Assembly: GCA_005885565.1 (NCBI GenBank)
Contig: VAXK01000072.1
Location: 5,766 to 17,900 of the forward strand
Length of the DNA: 12,135 bases
Direction: 5' to 3'
Origin: Actinomycetota bacterium
GTDB taxonomy: Bacteria; Actinomycetota; Thermoleophilia; Gaiellales; Gaiellaceae
The position numbers and the translations under genes are program-made. How positions within the stretch are numbered: the stretch's first letter is position 1; every line of letters begins with the position of its first letter. The notes below the pieces were generated by a model. The model saw only the letters and a list, made by a program, of their open reading frames with translations, was not told where the DNA came from and made no database searches. This document shows, one piece after another, positions 4,103-11,393 of this stretch.

Positions 4103-6495
4103 TGTCTCGGCCACGTCGCCTCGTCCAGGTAGTCGATCTCGGGTCGGCGAAGGTTGACGCTCTCGAGCAGCTCGACGAGCTCGTTCCCGAAGAGCTCGCG
4201 CTTCGCGGCCACCGTGTCGGCGATCGTCTGCACGGCCTCGCGATTCGCGGCGACGAAGTTCTCGGCCGTCACGTACGCCTGGCCGAGTGTCTGCGCCGCG
4301 AGGGCGTGCTTGTGCGGATCGCGGAGGACGGACGCGATCGGGTCGGCGTGGAAGTCCGCGCTGCCGCGCGTCCGGTTCATGAGCTGCGTGCCGATCGCCT
4401 CGAAGCGCTTCATGATCCGCCGGCGCGTCTGCTCCTCCGTCTCGTCGGCGAACGTCGCGCCGTGGAGGTCGATCGGCTTCGGGCCCATCCCGGCGATGCC
4501 GACCATCGACGCGGCCCGCGAGGTCGCGTGCTCGAGGTCGCCACCGACGCCGTTCGAGGTCTCTCCGTAGAACACGTGCTCCGCCGCCATGGCCCCGAGC
4601 GTGTGCACGAGCTCGCCCATCGCCTCGCTGTGCCACTGGCTGAAGCGCTCCTGCTTCTCGAAGGCCTGGTGGTGGCCGAGCGAGCCGCCGCGCATCCGGA
4701 TGGAGAGGCGGCTCGACTCGAGCTGCGGCCGGTAGACGTGGGCCGCCGCCGCGTGGCCCGCCTCGTGGATCGCCACCGCGCGGGTCTCCTCCTCGACGTA
4801 CTGGACTCCGATCGCCGTGCCGGACTCGACCGTCGTCATCGCCCCGACCAGGTCGTCCCAGCCGAACTCGGCGCGCCCGTCGTGGTGGGCAACCGTGAGC
4901 GCCATCGAGCAGATCTGCTCGATCATGGCCGGCGAGTAGCCGTTCGTGATGCGCGCGACCTCGTCGCGCCGCGTGGGCTTGTCGAGGTCGGAGTCGTGCG
5001 CGACCTTGGCGAGGTAGAGGTCGAAGATGTCCTTCCGATCCTCCTTCGTCGGCGTGCGGAACCAGACGTGGCGGCCCATCCGGCCGGGCCGCGTGAGCGC
5101 CGGGTCGAGCACGGAGAGCTGGACGTTCGTCGCGCCGATGAAGTAGATCTGCTCGCGCCGCGGGCGCGGGGTCGGGAAGCGGAGCGGGAGCTTCCAGAGC
5201 CGGCGCGGAATGACGTAGGTCGCGTCGAGGGTCGCGTTGGCCCGGGCGGTCAGGATGCGGCGCAGGAACGGCGGGTTGTCGATCCCGTCCATCGTCACGA
5301 GGAGCTGGTTGAGCGCGAGCTGGCCGGCGCCGCCCATCATCCCGGGGAAGATGCCCTGGTTCAGGACGTTCCCGAGCCTGCGCGTCCACTCCGGGTAGGG
5401 CATCCGCGGCTCGGGCGCGCGCAGCTCGAAGAGCCGTTCGCGCCAGGCCCGGTTCTCGACGATCAGGTCGCCGGTCGGGTTGAGCGCGCCCCACGCGCCG
5501 TGGAAGCCGACGGGCTCGAAGCTCGGCGCGCCTCCCTGAAGCGCGGAGCGCCGGGTGCCGACGGCGTCGATCTCGTCGATGAAGACGATGCACTGGCCGC
5601 CCCACTTCGAGGCCAGCTTGCGCGCCTTGCGCGCCAGGAAGCGCACGATGATCGCGTCGATGCCGATGAACGTCTGCGCGAACCCCGAGCCCGGGATGGA
5701 GACGAACGGCGAGTTGAAGCCGGTGGCGATCGCCTTCGCGAGCATCGTCTTGCCGGTGCCCGGCGCGCCGTGGAAGAGGAGGCCGCGCTCGCGCTTCCCG
5801 CCCGCGCTCTCGAACGCCTCGCCCGACTGCCACAGGCTGATGACCCGGCGGACCTCCTCCTTCGCCTCGGCCTGTCCGCGCACGTCTTCGAGCCGCACGC
5901 CCCACTCGGCGTCGCCGGGCTCGAAGCCCTGGATCTGCGAGATCCCGAGCATGAGCATCGGGCCGAGCAGGATCATGAAGTTGAAGACGAAGTAGACGAA
6001 GAAGAGCGCGACGAGCGGCAGGTATCCGCCCGGATTCGAGAAGCGGTGGGTGAAGCCGCCCACGATCGCGCCGGCGGTTCCCCACCACGTGACCGACTCG
6101 TGCTTCGACAGCTGGACGAGGTAGACGAGCGTGACGAGGCCGCCGACCACGACGGCCACCCGCGTCAGGAAGCGCCATGTCCAGGCTCGCCGCCGGCCGA
6201 CGAGGTCCTCTTCCTTCAGCCGCGCGTCGTCGATCCCGAACAGGCTCGGCCAGGGGATGAACCGCCGCAGCGCGAGGCCGGTGAGGCCGCGGAAGGCGAT
6301 CACGAACCCGAGCGCGGCCAGGGCGGACCAGTACCAGGCCCAGCCTTCCTGCCGGTGGAACCAGAGGTACGCGGCCGGGCTCGTCAGGACGGCGACGAAG
6401 GTCGTCGCGCGCGTGAGGACGCGCCACTGCGACGCCAGCGCGGTGGAGGACTCTCCCGCCGTCAAGCTCGGGCGGAGACCCTCCGCAGTCGCCAT
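4099..6495 (-). CDS. Divergent FtsH-like membrane AAA+ zinc metalloprotease with two AAA insertions
   Basis: 798 residues, longer than typical FtsH (about 600-700). The N-terminus has several membrane segments (about 30-46, 52-75, 108-128, 158-185) and no large extracytoplasmic domain. The AAA module starts near 200: Walker A GAPGTGKT 243-250, pore-loop region SGFAQTFIGID 270-280, Walker B IVFIDEID 303-310, sensor N457, arginine-finger region DPALTRPGRMGR 464-475. The M41 protease domain has HEAGH at 577-581 (zinc ligands H577 and H581, catalytic E578) and D653 in GGDLEHAT as the expected third ligand. Two insertions are unusual: about 314-392 between Walker B and the LNQLLVTMDG helix, and about 406-448 between that helix and the IYFIGATN strand. 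All catalytic motifs are intact, so ATP-driven proteolysis of membrane or cytosolic proteins is likely. ATG 6495 is chosen because TACACT lies 6 bases upstream; an in-frame ATG at 6525 is possible. Confidence 0.9.
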   Translation of the reverse strand: MATAEGLRPSLTAGESSTALASQWRVLTRATTFVAVLTSPAAYLWFHRQEGWAWYWSALAALGFVIAFRGLTGLALRRFIPWPSLFGIDDARLKEEDLVGRRRAWTWRFLTRVAVVVGGLVTLVYLVQLSKHESVTWWGTAGAIVGGFTHRFSNPGGYLPLVALFFVYFVFNFMILLGPMLMLGISQIQGFEPGDAEWGVRLEDVRGQAEAKEEVRRVISLWQSGEAFESAGGKRERGLLFHGAPGTGKTMLAKAIATGFNSPFVSIPGSGFAQTFIGIDAIIVRFLARKARKLASKWGGQCIVFIDEIDAVGTRRSALQGGAPSFEPVGFHGAWGALNPTGDLIVENRAWRERLFELRAPEPRMPYPEWTRRLGNVLNQGIFPGMMGGAGQLALNQLLVTMDGIDNPPFLRRILTARANATLDATYVIPRRLWKLPLRFPTPRPRREQIYFIGATNVQLSVLDPALTRPGRMGRHVWFRTPTKEDRKDIFDLYLAKVAHDSDLDKPTRRDEVARITNGYSPAMIEQICSMALTVAHHDGRAEFGWDDLVGAMTTVESGTAIGVQYVEEETRAVAIHEAGHAAAAHVYRPQLESSRLSIRMRGGSLGHHQAFEKQERFSQWHSEAMGELVHTLGAMAAEHVFYGETSNGVGGDLEHATSRAASMVGIAGMGPKPIDLHGATFADETEEQTRRRIMKRFEAIGTQLMNRTRGSADFHADPIASVLRDPHKHALAAQTLGQAYVTAENFVAANREAVQTIADTVAAKRELFGNELVELLESVNLRRPEIDYLDEATWPRQ

Positions 6496-6501
6496 TTTCG
6501 A

Positions 6502-6507
6502 AGTGTA
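6502..6507 (-). promoter_or_regulatory. Candidate -10 element (TACACT) for the FtsH-like operon
   Basis: TACACT on the minus strand lies 6 bases before ATG 6495, matching the leaderless TANNNT-N6-start pattern. No -35 is recognised. It overlaps the candidate -10 of the divergent M48 gene, so both would compete for or share RNA polymerase. Confidence 0.4.
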
Positions 6508-6511
6508 GCCT
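6506..6511 (+). promoter_or_regulatory. Candidate -10 element (TAGCCT) for the M48 peptidase gene
   Basis: TAGCCT on the plus strand ends 12 bases before ATG 6524, giving a leader of a few bases. It overlaps the minus-strand TACACT box by two bases. No -35 is recognised. Confidence 0.3.
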
Positions 6512-6523
6512 TGGGTTTCCGCC

Positions 6524-7606
6524 ATGCCGGCCGAGCTCTTCAGCGTCGAGCAGGTCGAGCGGGCGCGTCGCTACCACCGGCCGCTCTACGTCGCTCTTCT
6601 GCTTGATGTGACGCTCGGATTGGCGGTTTTGTCGGTGCTCGCGTTCACGCGGGCCGGGTCGTGGCTCTACGACGCCGTGCCCGGAGCCGCGTTTCCGGCG
6701 CTCGTCGTGGCCGTCTCGGCGGCCGTTCGGCTGCCGCTCGCGTTCTGGCGCGGGCAGGTCCGCGAGCGGCGATGGGGGTTCTCGACGCAGAGCTCGCGGG
6801 GCTGGCTCGTCGACCGCCTGAAGAGCCTCGGCGTGACGGTGGTGCTCACCTCGGGCGCGGTGCTCGGGCTCGCGGGCGTGGCGCGCCGGCTGCCACGCGC
6901 GTGGCCGTTCGTCGCCGCGCCGGCGGCCTCCGTCTTCGTGCTGCTCGTCGGCTTCGCCGCTCCGGTCGTCCTGGAGCCGCTCTTCAACCGCTTCGCGCCG
7001 CTCCGCGACCAGCAGCTCGCCGACCGGCTGCGGGCGCTCGCCCGGCGGGCGGGCGTTCCGGTTCGCGACGTCCTCGTCGCCGACGCGAGCCGCCGGACCC
7101 GGAAGGTGAACGCCTACGTCTCCGGCCTCGGCGCGACCCGGCGCGTCGTCCTCTTCGACACGCTGCTTCGCGAGGCCGGGCCCCGCCAGGTCGAGCTCGT
7201 GGTCGCGCACGAGCTCGGTCACCGGCGCGCGCGCCACGTCGCCAAGGGAACCCTCGTCGGGATGCTCGGCGCCGCGGCGACGGTCGTCGTCCTGTGGGCG
7301 CTCGTCGCGGACCCCGGCCACCTGCGGAACGCGCCGCTCGTCCTGCTCGTCGCCTCGGCGCTCGAGCTCGTCGGGCTGCCGGTGGCCGCGGCCGTCTCGC
7401 GGCGCTGGGAGCGGGAGGCGGACCGCTTCTCGCTCGAGGTGACGCGGGATCCGGAGGCGTTCGAGGCCGCGCACCGCGAGCTGGCGACCGCGAACCTCAA
7501 CGACCTCGACCCGCCGCGGCCCGTCTACGCGCTGCTCTTCACCCACCCGACGCCGCCCGAGCGAATCGCGGCGGGGCGCGCCTGGGCCCGCGCTACGGTG
7601 CCGTGA
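6524..7606 (+). CDS. M48 family membrane metallopeptidase, Ste24/CAAX protease 1-like
   Basis: 360 residues. The zinc site is HELGH at 229-233, with the third ligand E296 in the ExxxD motif (E296-D300), as in M48 enzymes. Hydrophobic segments lie at about 21-42, 54-74, 102-120, 127-151, 244-262 and 270-291, giving a polytopic protein with the catalytic site in the membrane or on the cytosolic face. Length, the long membrane N-terminal half and the C-terminal FTHPTPPERI motif (339-348) resemble Ste24 rather than the shorter HtpX. Bacteria do not farnesylate CAAX proteins, so quality-control cleavage of membrane proteins, as for HtpX, is more plausible. ATG 6524 forms CATG with a possible minus-strand start at 6525. 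The CDF transporter gene starts on the last base of the stop codon (TGATG), so the two are expressed together. Confidence 0.9.
   Translation: MPAELFSVEQVERARRYHRPLYVALLLDVTLGLAVLSVLAFTRAGSWLYDAVPGAAFPALVVAVSAAVRLPLAFWRGQVRERRWGFSTQSSRGWLVDRLKSLGVTVVLTSGAVLGLAGVARRLPRAWPFVAAPAASVFVLLVGFAAPVVLEPLFNRFAPLRDQQLADRLRALARRAGVPVRDVLVADASRRTRKVNAYVSGLGATRRVVLFDTLLREAGPRQVELVVAHELGHRRARHVAKGTLVGMLGAAATVVVLWALVADPGHLRNAPLVLLVASALELVGLPVAAAVSRRWEREADRFSLEVTRDPEAFEAAHRELATANLNDLDPPRPVYALLFTHPTPPERIAAGRAWARATVP
7594..7599 (+). promoter_or_regulatory. Candidate internal -10 element (TACGGT) for the CDF transporter gene
   Basis: TACGGT ends exactly 6 bases before ATG 7606, inside the end of the M48 gene. 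This fits the leaderless spacing seen at other genes here and would allow the transporter to be expressed separately. It encodes residues of M48, so the match could be chance. Confidence 0.25.
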
Positions 7607-8526
7607 TGCACGCCCACTCGCACACCGAGCGCCTCGCTGGCGACCGCCGGGTGCTCGCTGTTGCGGCCGTCCTCATCGCCGGCCTCATGGCGGGCGAGAT
7701 CGCGGCCGGGGTCGTCGCCGGCTCGCTCGCGCTGCTCGCCGACGCAGGGCACCTGCTGACGGACGTCGGCGCGATCGCCTTTGCGCTCGTCGCCGCGGCG
7801 ATGGCCGGCCGGCCGCCCCGCGGGCGGTTCACGTTCGGCTTCTCCCGGCTCGAGATCCTCGCCGCGCAGGCGAACGGCATCGCCCTCCTGCTCGTCGGCG
7901 TGTGGATCGTCTACGCGGCCGTCCGCCGGCTCGTCGCGCCGCCCGACGTCCGCGGCGGCGTCGTGCTCGTCGTCGCGCTCGCGGGCGTCGCCGTGAACCT
8001 CGTCGCCACGGGACTCCTCGCCCGGGCGAGCCGCGAGAGCCTGAACGTGCGCGGCGTCTTCCTGCACGTCGCCACCGACCTCGCCGCCTTCGCCGGAACC
8101 GCGGTCGCGGGAGCGCTCGTCCTCGCGACCGGCTGGGACCGCTTCGACCCGATCGCCGGCCTCGTCGTCGCCGCGCTCGTCTTCCGCTCGGCGGTCGTGC
8201 TCCTGCGCGAGTCGACGCGGATCTTCATGGAGGGCTCGCCCGGCGACATCGACCCGGAGGCGGTCGGTCGGATCGTCGTGACGCAGCCCGACGTCGTCGA
8301 GGTGCACGACCTGCACGTCTGGACGGTGACGAGCGGCTTCCCGGCCCTGGCCGCGCACGTGCTCGTCGAGCCCGGCGCCGACTGCCACGGCGTCCGCCGC
8401 CGGCTCGAGGCGCTGCTCTCCGAGCGCTTCGGCTTGACGCACACGACGCTCCAGGTCGACCACGCCTCAGGCTCGCGGCAGGCCGTGGAGCTCGGCGAGC
8501 CCTACCGGCGCGAGACGCCGGTGTGA
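7606..8526 (+). CDS. CDF family cation efflux transporter (CzcD/ZitB-like)
   Basis: 306 residues with the CDF layout of six membrane helices and a cytosolic C-terminal domain. The transport site is seen as H49-D53 in LADAGHLLTD (TM2) and H154-D158 in HVATDL (TM5), the HD-HD quartet associated with zinc-type CDF members. The N-terminus MHAHSH is His-rich, also typical of zinc exporters. The C-terminal domain (about 210-290) keeps VHDLHVWTVTSG with H234 and H237, and ends in LQVDH (H286), the metal-sensing dimer domain. CDF proteins export divalent cations by proton antiport. ATG 7606 shares its A with the M48 stop codon; an in-frame GTG at 7603 is less likely. No Shine-Dalgarno is seen, so translation depends on coupling or on a leaderless message. 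Zn2+ is the likely substrate; Co2+ or Cd2+ are possible. Confidence 0.92.
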   Translation: MHAHSHTERLAGDRRVLAVAAVLIAGLMAGEIAAGVVAGSLALLADAGHLLTDVGAIAFALVAAAMAGRPPRGRFTFGFSRLEILAAQANGIALLLVGVWIVYAAVRRLVAPPDVRGGVVLVVALAGVAVNLVATGLLARASRESLNVRGVFLHVATDLAAFAGTAVAGALVLATGWDRFDPIAGLVVAALVFRSAVVLLRESTRIFMEGSPGDIDPEAVGRIVVTQPDVVEVHDLHVWTVTSGFPALAAHVLVEPGADCHGVRRRLEALLSERFGLTHTTLQVDHASGSRQAVELGEPYRRETPV

Positions 8527-8549
8527 GCCGCGACGTCGGCGCCCTCGAG

Positions 8550-8562
8550 CTGCCTCCGGCAG
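8550..8562 (+). terminator. Small hairpin after the CDF gene, possible weak terminator
   Basis: CTGCC (8550-8554) and GGCAG (8558-8562) form a 5-bp stem with a 3-base loop between the CDF stop and the SDR gene. No T tract follows. It lies just before the candidate SDR promoter, so it may mark an operon boundary. Confidence 0.25.
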
Positions 8563-8570
8563 GCCTGAAC

Positions 8571-8576
8571 TAAGCT
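8571..8576 (+). promoter_or_regulatory. Candidate -10 element (TAAGCT) for the SDR-glycosidase-glycosyltransferase operon
   Basis: TAAGCT ends 9 bases before ATG 8586, in the 59-base gap after the CDF gene. It fits a short-leader or leaderless start for the second plus-strand operon. No -35 is evident, and no strong Shine-Dalgarno precedes ATG 8586. Confidence 0.4.
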
Positions 8577-8585
8577 CACCGCGGG

Positions 8586-9317
8586 ATGGGCGTGCTCCAG
8601 GGGAAGACCGCAATCGTCACGGGCGCCTCGAGCGGGATCGGAGCGGCGACGGCGAAGGCGCTCCGGAGGGAGGGCGTCCGCGTCGCCGTCGGCGCGCGCC
8701 GCGCGGACCGGCTCGAGGGCGACCTCGCGCTCGAGCTCGACGTCACCGACCCCGCGAGCTGCGAGCGCTTCGTCGAGCGGGCGGTCGCCGAGCTCGGGGG
8801 GCTCGACGTCCTCGTCAACGGCGCCGGCCTTGCGCTCGGGCGCGACTCCTTCGACGAGTCGACCGAGGAAGACGAGCAGGTCGTGCTCCACACGAACGTC
8901 GACGGGCTCATCCGCATGACGCGCCTCTGCCTGCCGCACATGCGCCTCTGGGGCCACATCGTCAACCTCGGCTCGATCGCCGGTCGCCAGGCCTACGAGC
9001 ACGCGGCCCTCTACGTGGCCTCGAAGTTCGCGGTGCGGGGCTTCACGTACGCGCTGCGCGAGGACCTCCTCGGCCGGCCGATCCGGATCACGACGGTCGA
9101 CCCGGGCCTCGTCGAGACCGACTTCTCGCTCGTCCGCTTCCGCGGCGACTCAGAGAAGGCGCGGGCCGTCTACGCAGGCGTGGAGGCGATGCGGCCGGAG
9201 GACGTCGCCGAGTGCATCCTCTTCGCGCTCACCCGGCCGCCGCACGTGAACGTGGACGAGCTCGTCGTCAAGGCCCTTGCACAATCGAGCGGTGGGCGCA
9301 TCCTGCGTACGGAGTAG
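8586..9317 (+). CDS. SDR family NADP-dependent oxidoreductase, YdfG-like
   Basis: 243 residues, the normal length of a classical short-chain dehydrogenase. Cofactor motif TGASSGIG at 12-19, NGAG at 78-81, N104, and the catalytic S130, Y143 and K147 (YVASK) are all present, so the enzyme should be active. R38-R39 after the second strand favour NADP(H). The C-terminal part, DPGLVETDFSLVRF (172-185), YAGVEAM and ALTRPPHVNVDEL (214-226), closely follows E. coli YdfG and related 3-hydroxy acid dehydrogenases, which oxidise L-allo-threonine, serine or 3-hydroxypropionate-type substrates. The actual substrate is not known. The gene heads a tight plus-strand operon: the debranching-like gene starts 6 bases after its stop, and that gene's ribosome site (GGAG, 9311-9314) lies in the last codons of this one. 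Confidence 0.9.
   Translation: MGVLQGKTAIVTGASSGIGAATAKALRREGVRVAVGARRADRLEGDLALELDVTDPASCERFVERAVAELGGLDVLVNGAGLALGRDSFDESTEEDEQVVLHTNVDGLIRMTRLCLPHMRLWGHIVNLGSIAGRQAYEHAALYVASKFAVRGFTYALREDLLGRPIRITTVDPGLVETDFSLVRFRGDSEKARAVYAGVEAMRPEDVAECILFALTRPPHVNVDELVVKALAQSSGGRILRTE
9311..9314 (+). promoter_or_regulatory. Ribosome binding site for the debranching-like gene
   Basis: GGAG lies 9 bases before ATG 9324, inside the end of the SDR gene. It supports this start and translation linked to the SDR gene. Confidence 0.5.
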
Positions 9318-9323
9318 TTCGCC

Positions 9324-11393
9324 ATGTCGGTCACCATCCTCGAGGGCTCGACCTTCTGCCTCTCCGACGAGGTCGGCGACCTCGACGGCCGGACGGGCGG
9401 GTTCTTCGCCGAGGACACGCGCTTCCTCTCCCGCTTCACGCTCACGATCAACGGCGAGCGGCCGCTCCTCCTCTCGTCCGGAAAGGTCGAGTACTTCTCG
9501 GCCGCCTTCTACATGCGCAACCCGCGCGCCGGCGGCCTGGGCCAGGACGTGCTCTCGGTCGAGCGGCGCCGCTTCATCGGCGAGGCGATGCAGGACGTGA
9601 TCGTCGTCGAGAACGAGGGCATGGAGCCGGCCTCGTTCGTCGTCGGGCTCGAGTTCGGCAACGACTTCGCGGACATCTTCTCCGTCAAGGACCACGACTT
9701 CGCGCTCGGGAACCCGCTTGGCGCCGATCCCCTGCCGCCCGTCGTCGGCGGCCGCTTCAACGGGGAGGGCAACGTCTTCCTCCTCGAGGACCCAGGCGAC
9801 CGGTCCGTCCAGACGCAGGTCGTGCTCTCGCAGCCGGGCGAGGCGAGCGACTCGACAGTCCGGTACGAGGTGACGCTCGGGCCACGCGAGCGCTGGGAGG
9901 TGCAGGTCGGCGTCTTCCCCTCGTTCGACGACGAGGAGGTCCCGGCGCGCCTCGCGGCACGCCGCTTCGGGGAGGAGCTCGGGCACGTGCGCGACTCGCT
10001 GGCGGCGTGGCAGCTCCGCGTGCCGCACATCCGGGCGAGCTGGGAGGAGCTCGGCCACGCGTTCACGCAGTCGGTGGCGGATCTGGCGGCGCTGCGCATC
10101 CGCGGCGGCGACTCCGGGATCGGGAAGCTGCCCGCGGCCGGGATGCCGTGGTTCATGACCGTCTTCGGGCGGGACACGCTGATCACGTGCCTCCAGACGC
10201 TCCTCTTCGGCCCGGAGCTGGCGCATACGGCGCTGGCGGTGCTGGCGGAGCTCCAGGCGACCGAGGACGACCCGATGATCGACGCCGAGCCGGGGAAGAT
10301 CGTGCACGAGGTGCGGCGGGGGAAGGCGGCGAGCGCGTGGTTCCCGGCCTACTACGGCACCGTCGACGCGACGCCGCTCTGGCTCGTGCTCCTGTCGGAG
10401 GTGTGGCGGTGGACGGACGACGCGGCGCTGGTGCGGGATCTGAGGCAGCCGGCGCTGCGGGCGCTGGAGTGGATCGACCGGTACGGCGACCTGGACGGGG
10501 ACGGCTTCGTCGAGTACCGGCGGCGGAGCGAGCGCGGTCTGCACAACCAGTCGTGGAAGGACTCGGACGACTCGCAGCGCTTCGCGGACGGCCGTTTGGC
10601 GCAGGGTTCGATCGCGCCGGTCGAGGTGCAGGGATACGTGTACGACGCGAAGCTGCGCGCGGCCGAGCTGGCGCGCGAGGTGTGGCGCGACCGTGAGCTG
10701 GGCGAGCGGCTCCAGCGCGAGGCGGAGGAGCTGAAGGCGCGGTTCGACGCGGCGTTCTGGATCGAGCGGCGGGGCGGCTACTACGCGCTCGCGCTGGACG
10801 GCGAGAAGCAGCAGGTCGACGCGCTCTGCTCGAACATCGGGCACCTGCTGTGGAGCGGGATCGTGCCGCCCGAGCGGGTCGACGCGGTCGTCGACGCGCT
10901 GATGGGCGAGGCGCTGTGGTCGGGCTGGGGGGTGCGGACGATGTCCTCGGAGGACGCGGCCTTCAATCCGCTCTCGTACCACAACGGCACCGTCTGGCCG
11001 CACGACAACTCGCTGATCGCCTGGGGTCTCGCGCGCTACGGGCGCTGGCCGGAGGCGCTCAGGATCGTGCAGCGGATGCTGATGGCCGCGGGTCACTTCG
11101 GCTTCCAGCTGCCGGAGGTCTTCGCCGGGATGCGCCGCTCGCAGACGCCGTTCCCGATCGCCTACCCGACTGCGGCGCGGCCGCAGGCGTGGGCGGCCGG
11201 CGCGCCGGTCCTGCTCGTCCAGGTGCTGCTCGGCCTCCAGCCGAACCGGCGCCGCCACGATCTGGAGACGTTGGCGCCGCCGGAGATCCCCTCCTGGGCG
11301 GGCGAGTACATGCGGCTCTCCGGCGTCCGCGCCTTCGAGCGCGCCTGGGACGTGCGCCTCGTGCGGGGCACCGTAGAGGTGGAGGCGCGGTGA
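9324..11393 (+). CDS. Glycogen debranching-like glycosidase (amylo-alpha-1,6-glucosidase family, GDE_N_bis type)
   Basis: 689 residues, a full-length two-domain protein. Residues about 7-200 match the N-terminal beta domain of bacterial debranching-like enzymes (FFAEDTRFLSRF at 27-38 is typical). Residues about 235-640 form an (alpha/alpha)6 catalytic domain with the family landmarks GMPWFMTVFGRDTL (273-286), HNQSWKDS (407-414), EVQGYVYDA (434-442), YHNGTVWPHDN (552-562) and FQLPEVFAG (594-602). No signal peptide is seen, so it is cytosolic. Members are annotated as amylo-1,6-glucosidases, but many act on unknown alpha-glucans or glucosides, so the exact substrate is open. It overlaps the GT4 gene by 4 bases (GTGA, 11390-11393), suggesting that one makes and the other trims a common sugar product. 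Leucine codon use changes inside the gene: CTC dominates before about 10040 and CTG dominates through about 10850. Confidence 0.88.
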   Translation: MSVTILEGSTFCLSDEVGDLDGRTGGFFAEDTRFLSRFTLTINGERPLLLSSGKVEYFSAAFYMRNPRAGGLGQDVLSVERRRFIGEAMQDVIVVENEGMEPASFVVGLEFGNDFADIFSVKDHDFALGNPLGADPLPPVVGGRFNGEGNVFLLEDPGDRSVQTQVVLSQPGEASDSTVRYEVTLGPRERWEVQVGVFPSFDDEEVPARLAARRFGEELGHVRDSLAAWQLRVPHIRASWEELGHAFTQSVADLAALRIRGGDSGIGKLPAAGMPWFMTVFGRDTLITCLQTLLFGPELAHTALAVLAELQATEDDPMIDAEPGKIVHEVRRGKAASAWFPAYYGTVDATPLWLVLLSEVWRWTDDAALVRDLRQPALRALEWIDRYGDLDGDGFVEYRRRSERGLHNQSWKDSDDSQRFADGRLAQGSIAPVEVQGYVYDAKLRAAELAREVWRDRELGERLQREAEELKARFDAAFWIERRGGYYALALDGEKQQVDALCSNIGHLLWSGIVPPERVDAVVDALMGEALWSGWGVRTMSSEDAAFNPLSYHNGTVWPHDNSLIAWGLARYGRWPEALRIVQRMLMAAGHFGFQLPEVFAGMRRSQTPFPIAYPTAARPQAWAAGAPVLLVQVLLGLQPNRRRHDLETLAPPEIPSWAGEYMRLSGVRAFERAWDVRLVRGTVEVEAR
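11376..11385 (+). promoter_or_regulatory. Purine-rich ribosome binding site for the glycosyltransferase gene
   Basis: GAGGTGGAGG ends 4 bases before GTG 11390, and its first GAGG is about 10 bases away. It supports the GTG start overlapping the preceding stop codon. Confidence 0.45.

Noticed and set aside
4102..6606. An 834-codon open frame antisense to the FtsH-like gene
   Set aside because: The translation is low-complexity Arg/Glu/Ala/Val/Asp, with no motifs, and the opposite strand carries a full set of AAA and M41 motifs.
3413..7546. A 1377-codon open frame on the minus strand
   Set aside because: Only its last part (3413-4102) is a gene. The rest is out of frame with the FtsH-like gene and antisense to the M48 gene, and its translation is an Arg/Pro/Ala-rich shadow caused by scarce stop codons at high GC.
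9150..11258. A 702-codon open frame antisense to the debranching-like gene
   Set aside because: It is a shadow of the clearly recognisable glycosidase; its composition is dominated by Arg, Leu, Val and Ala with no domain pattern.
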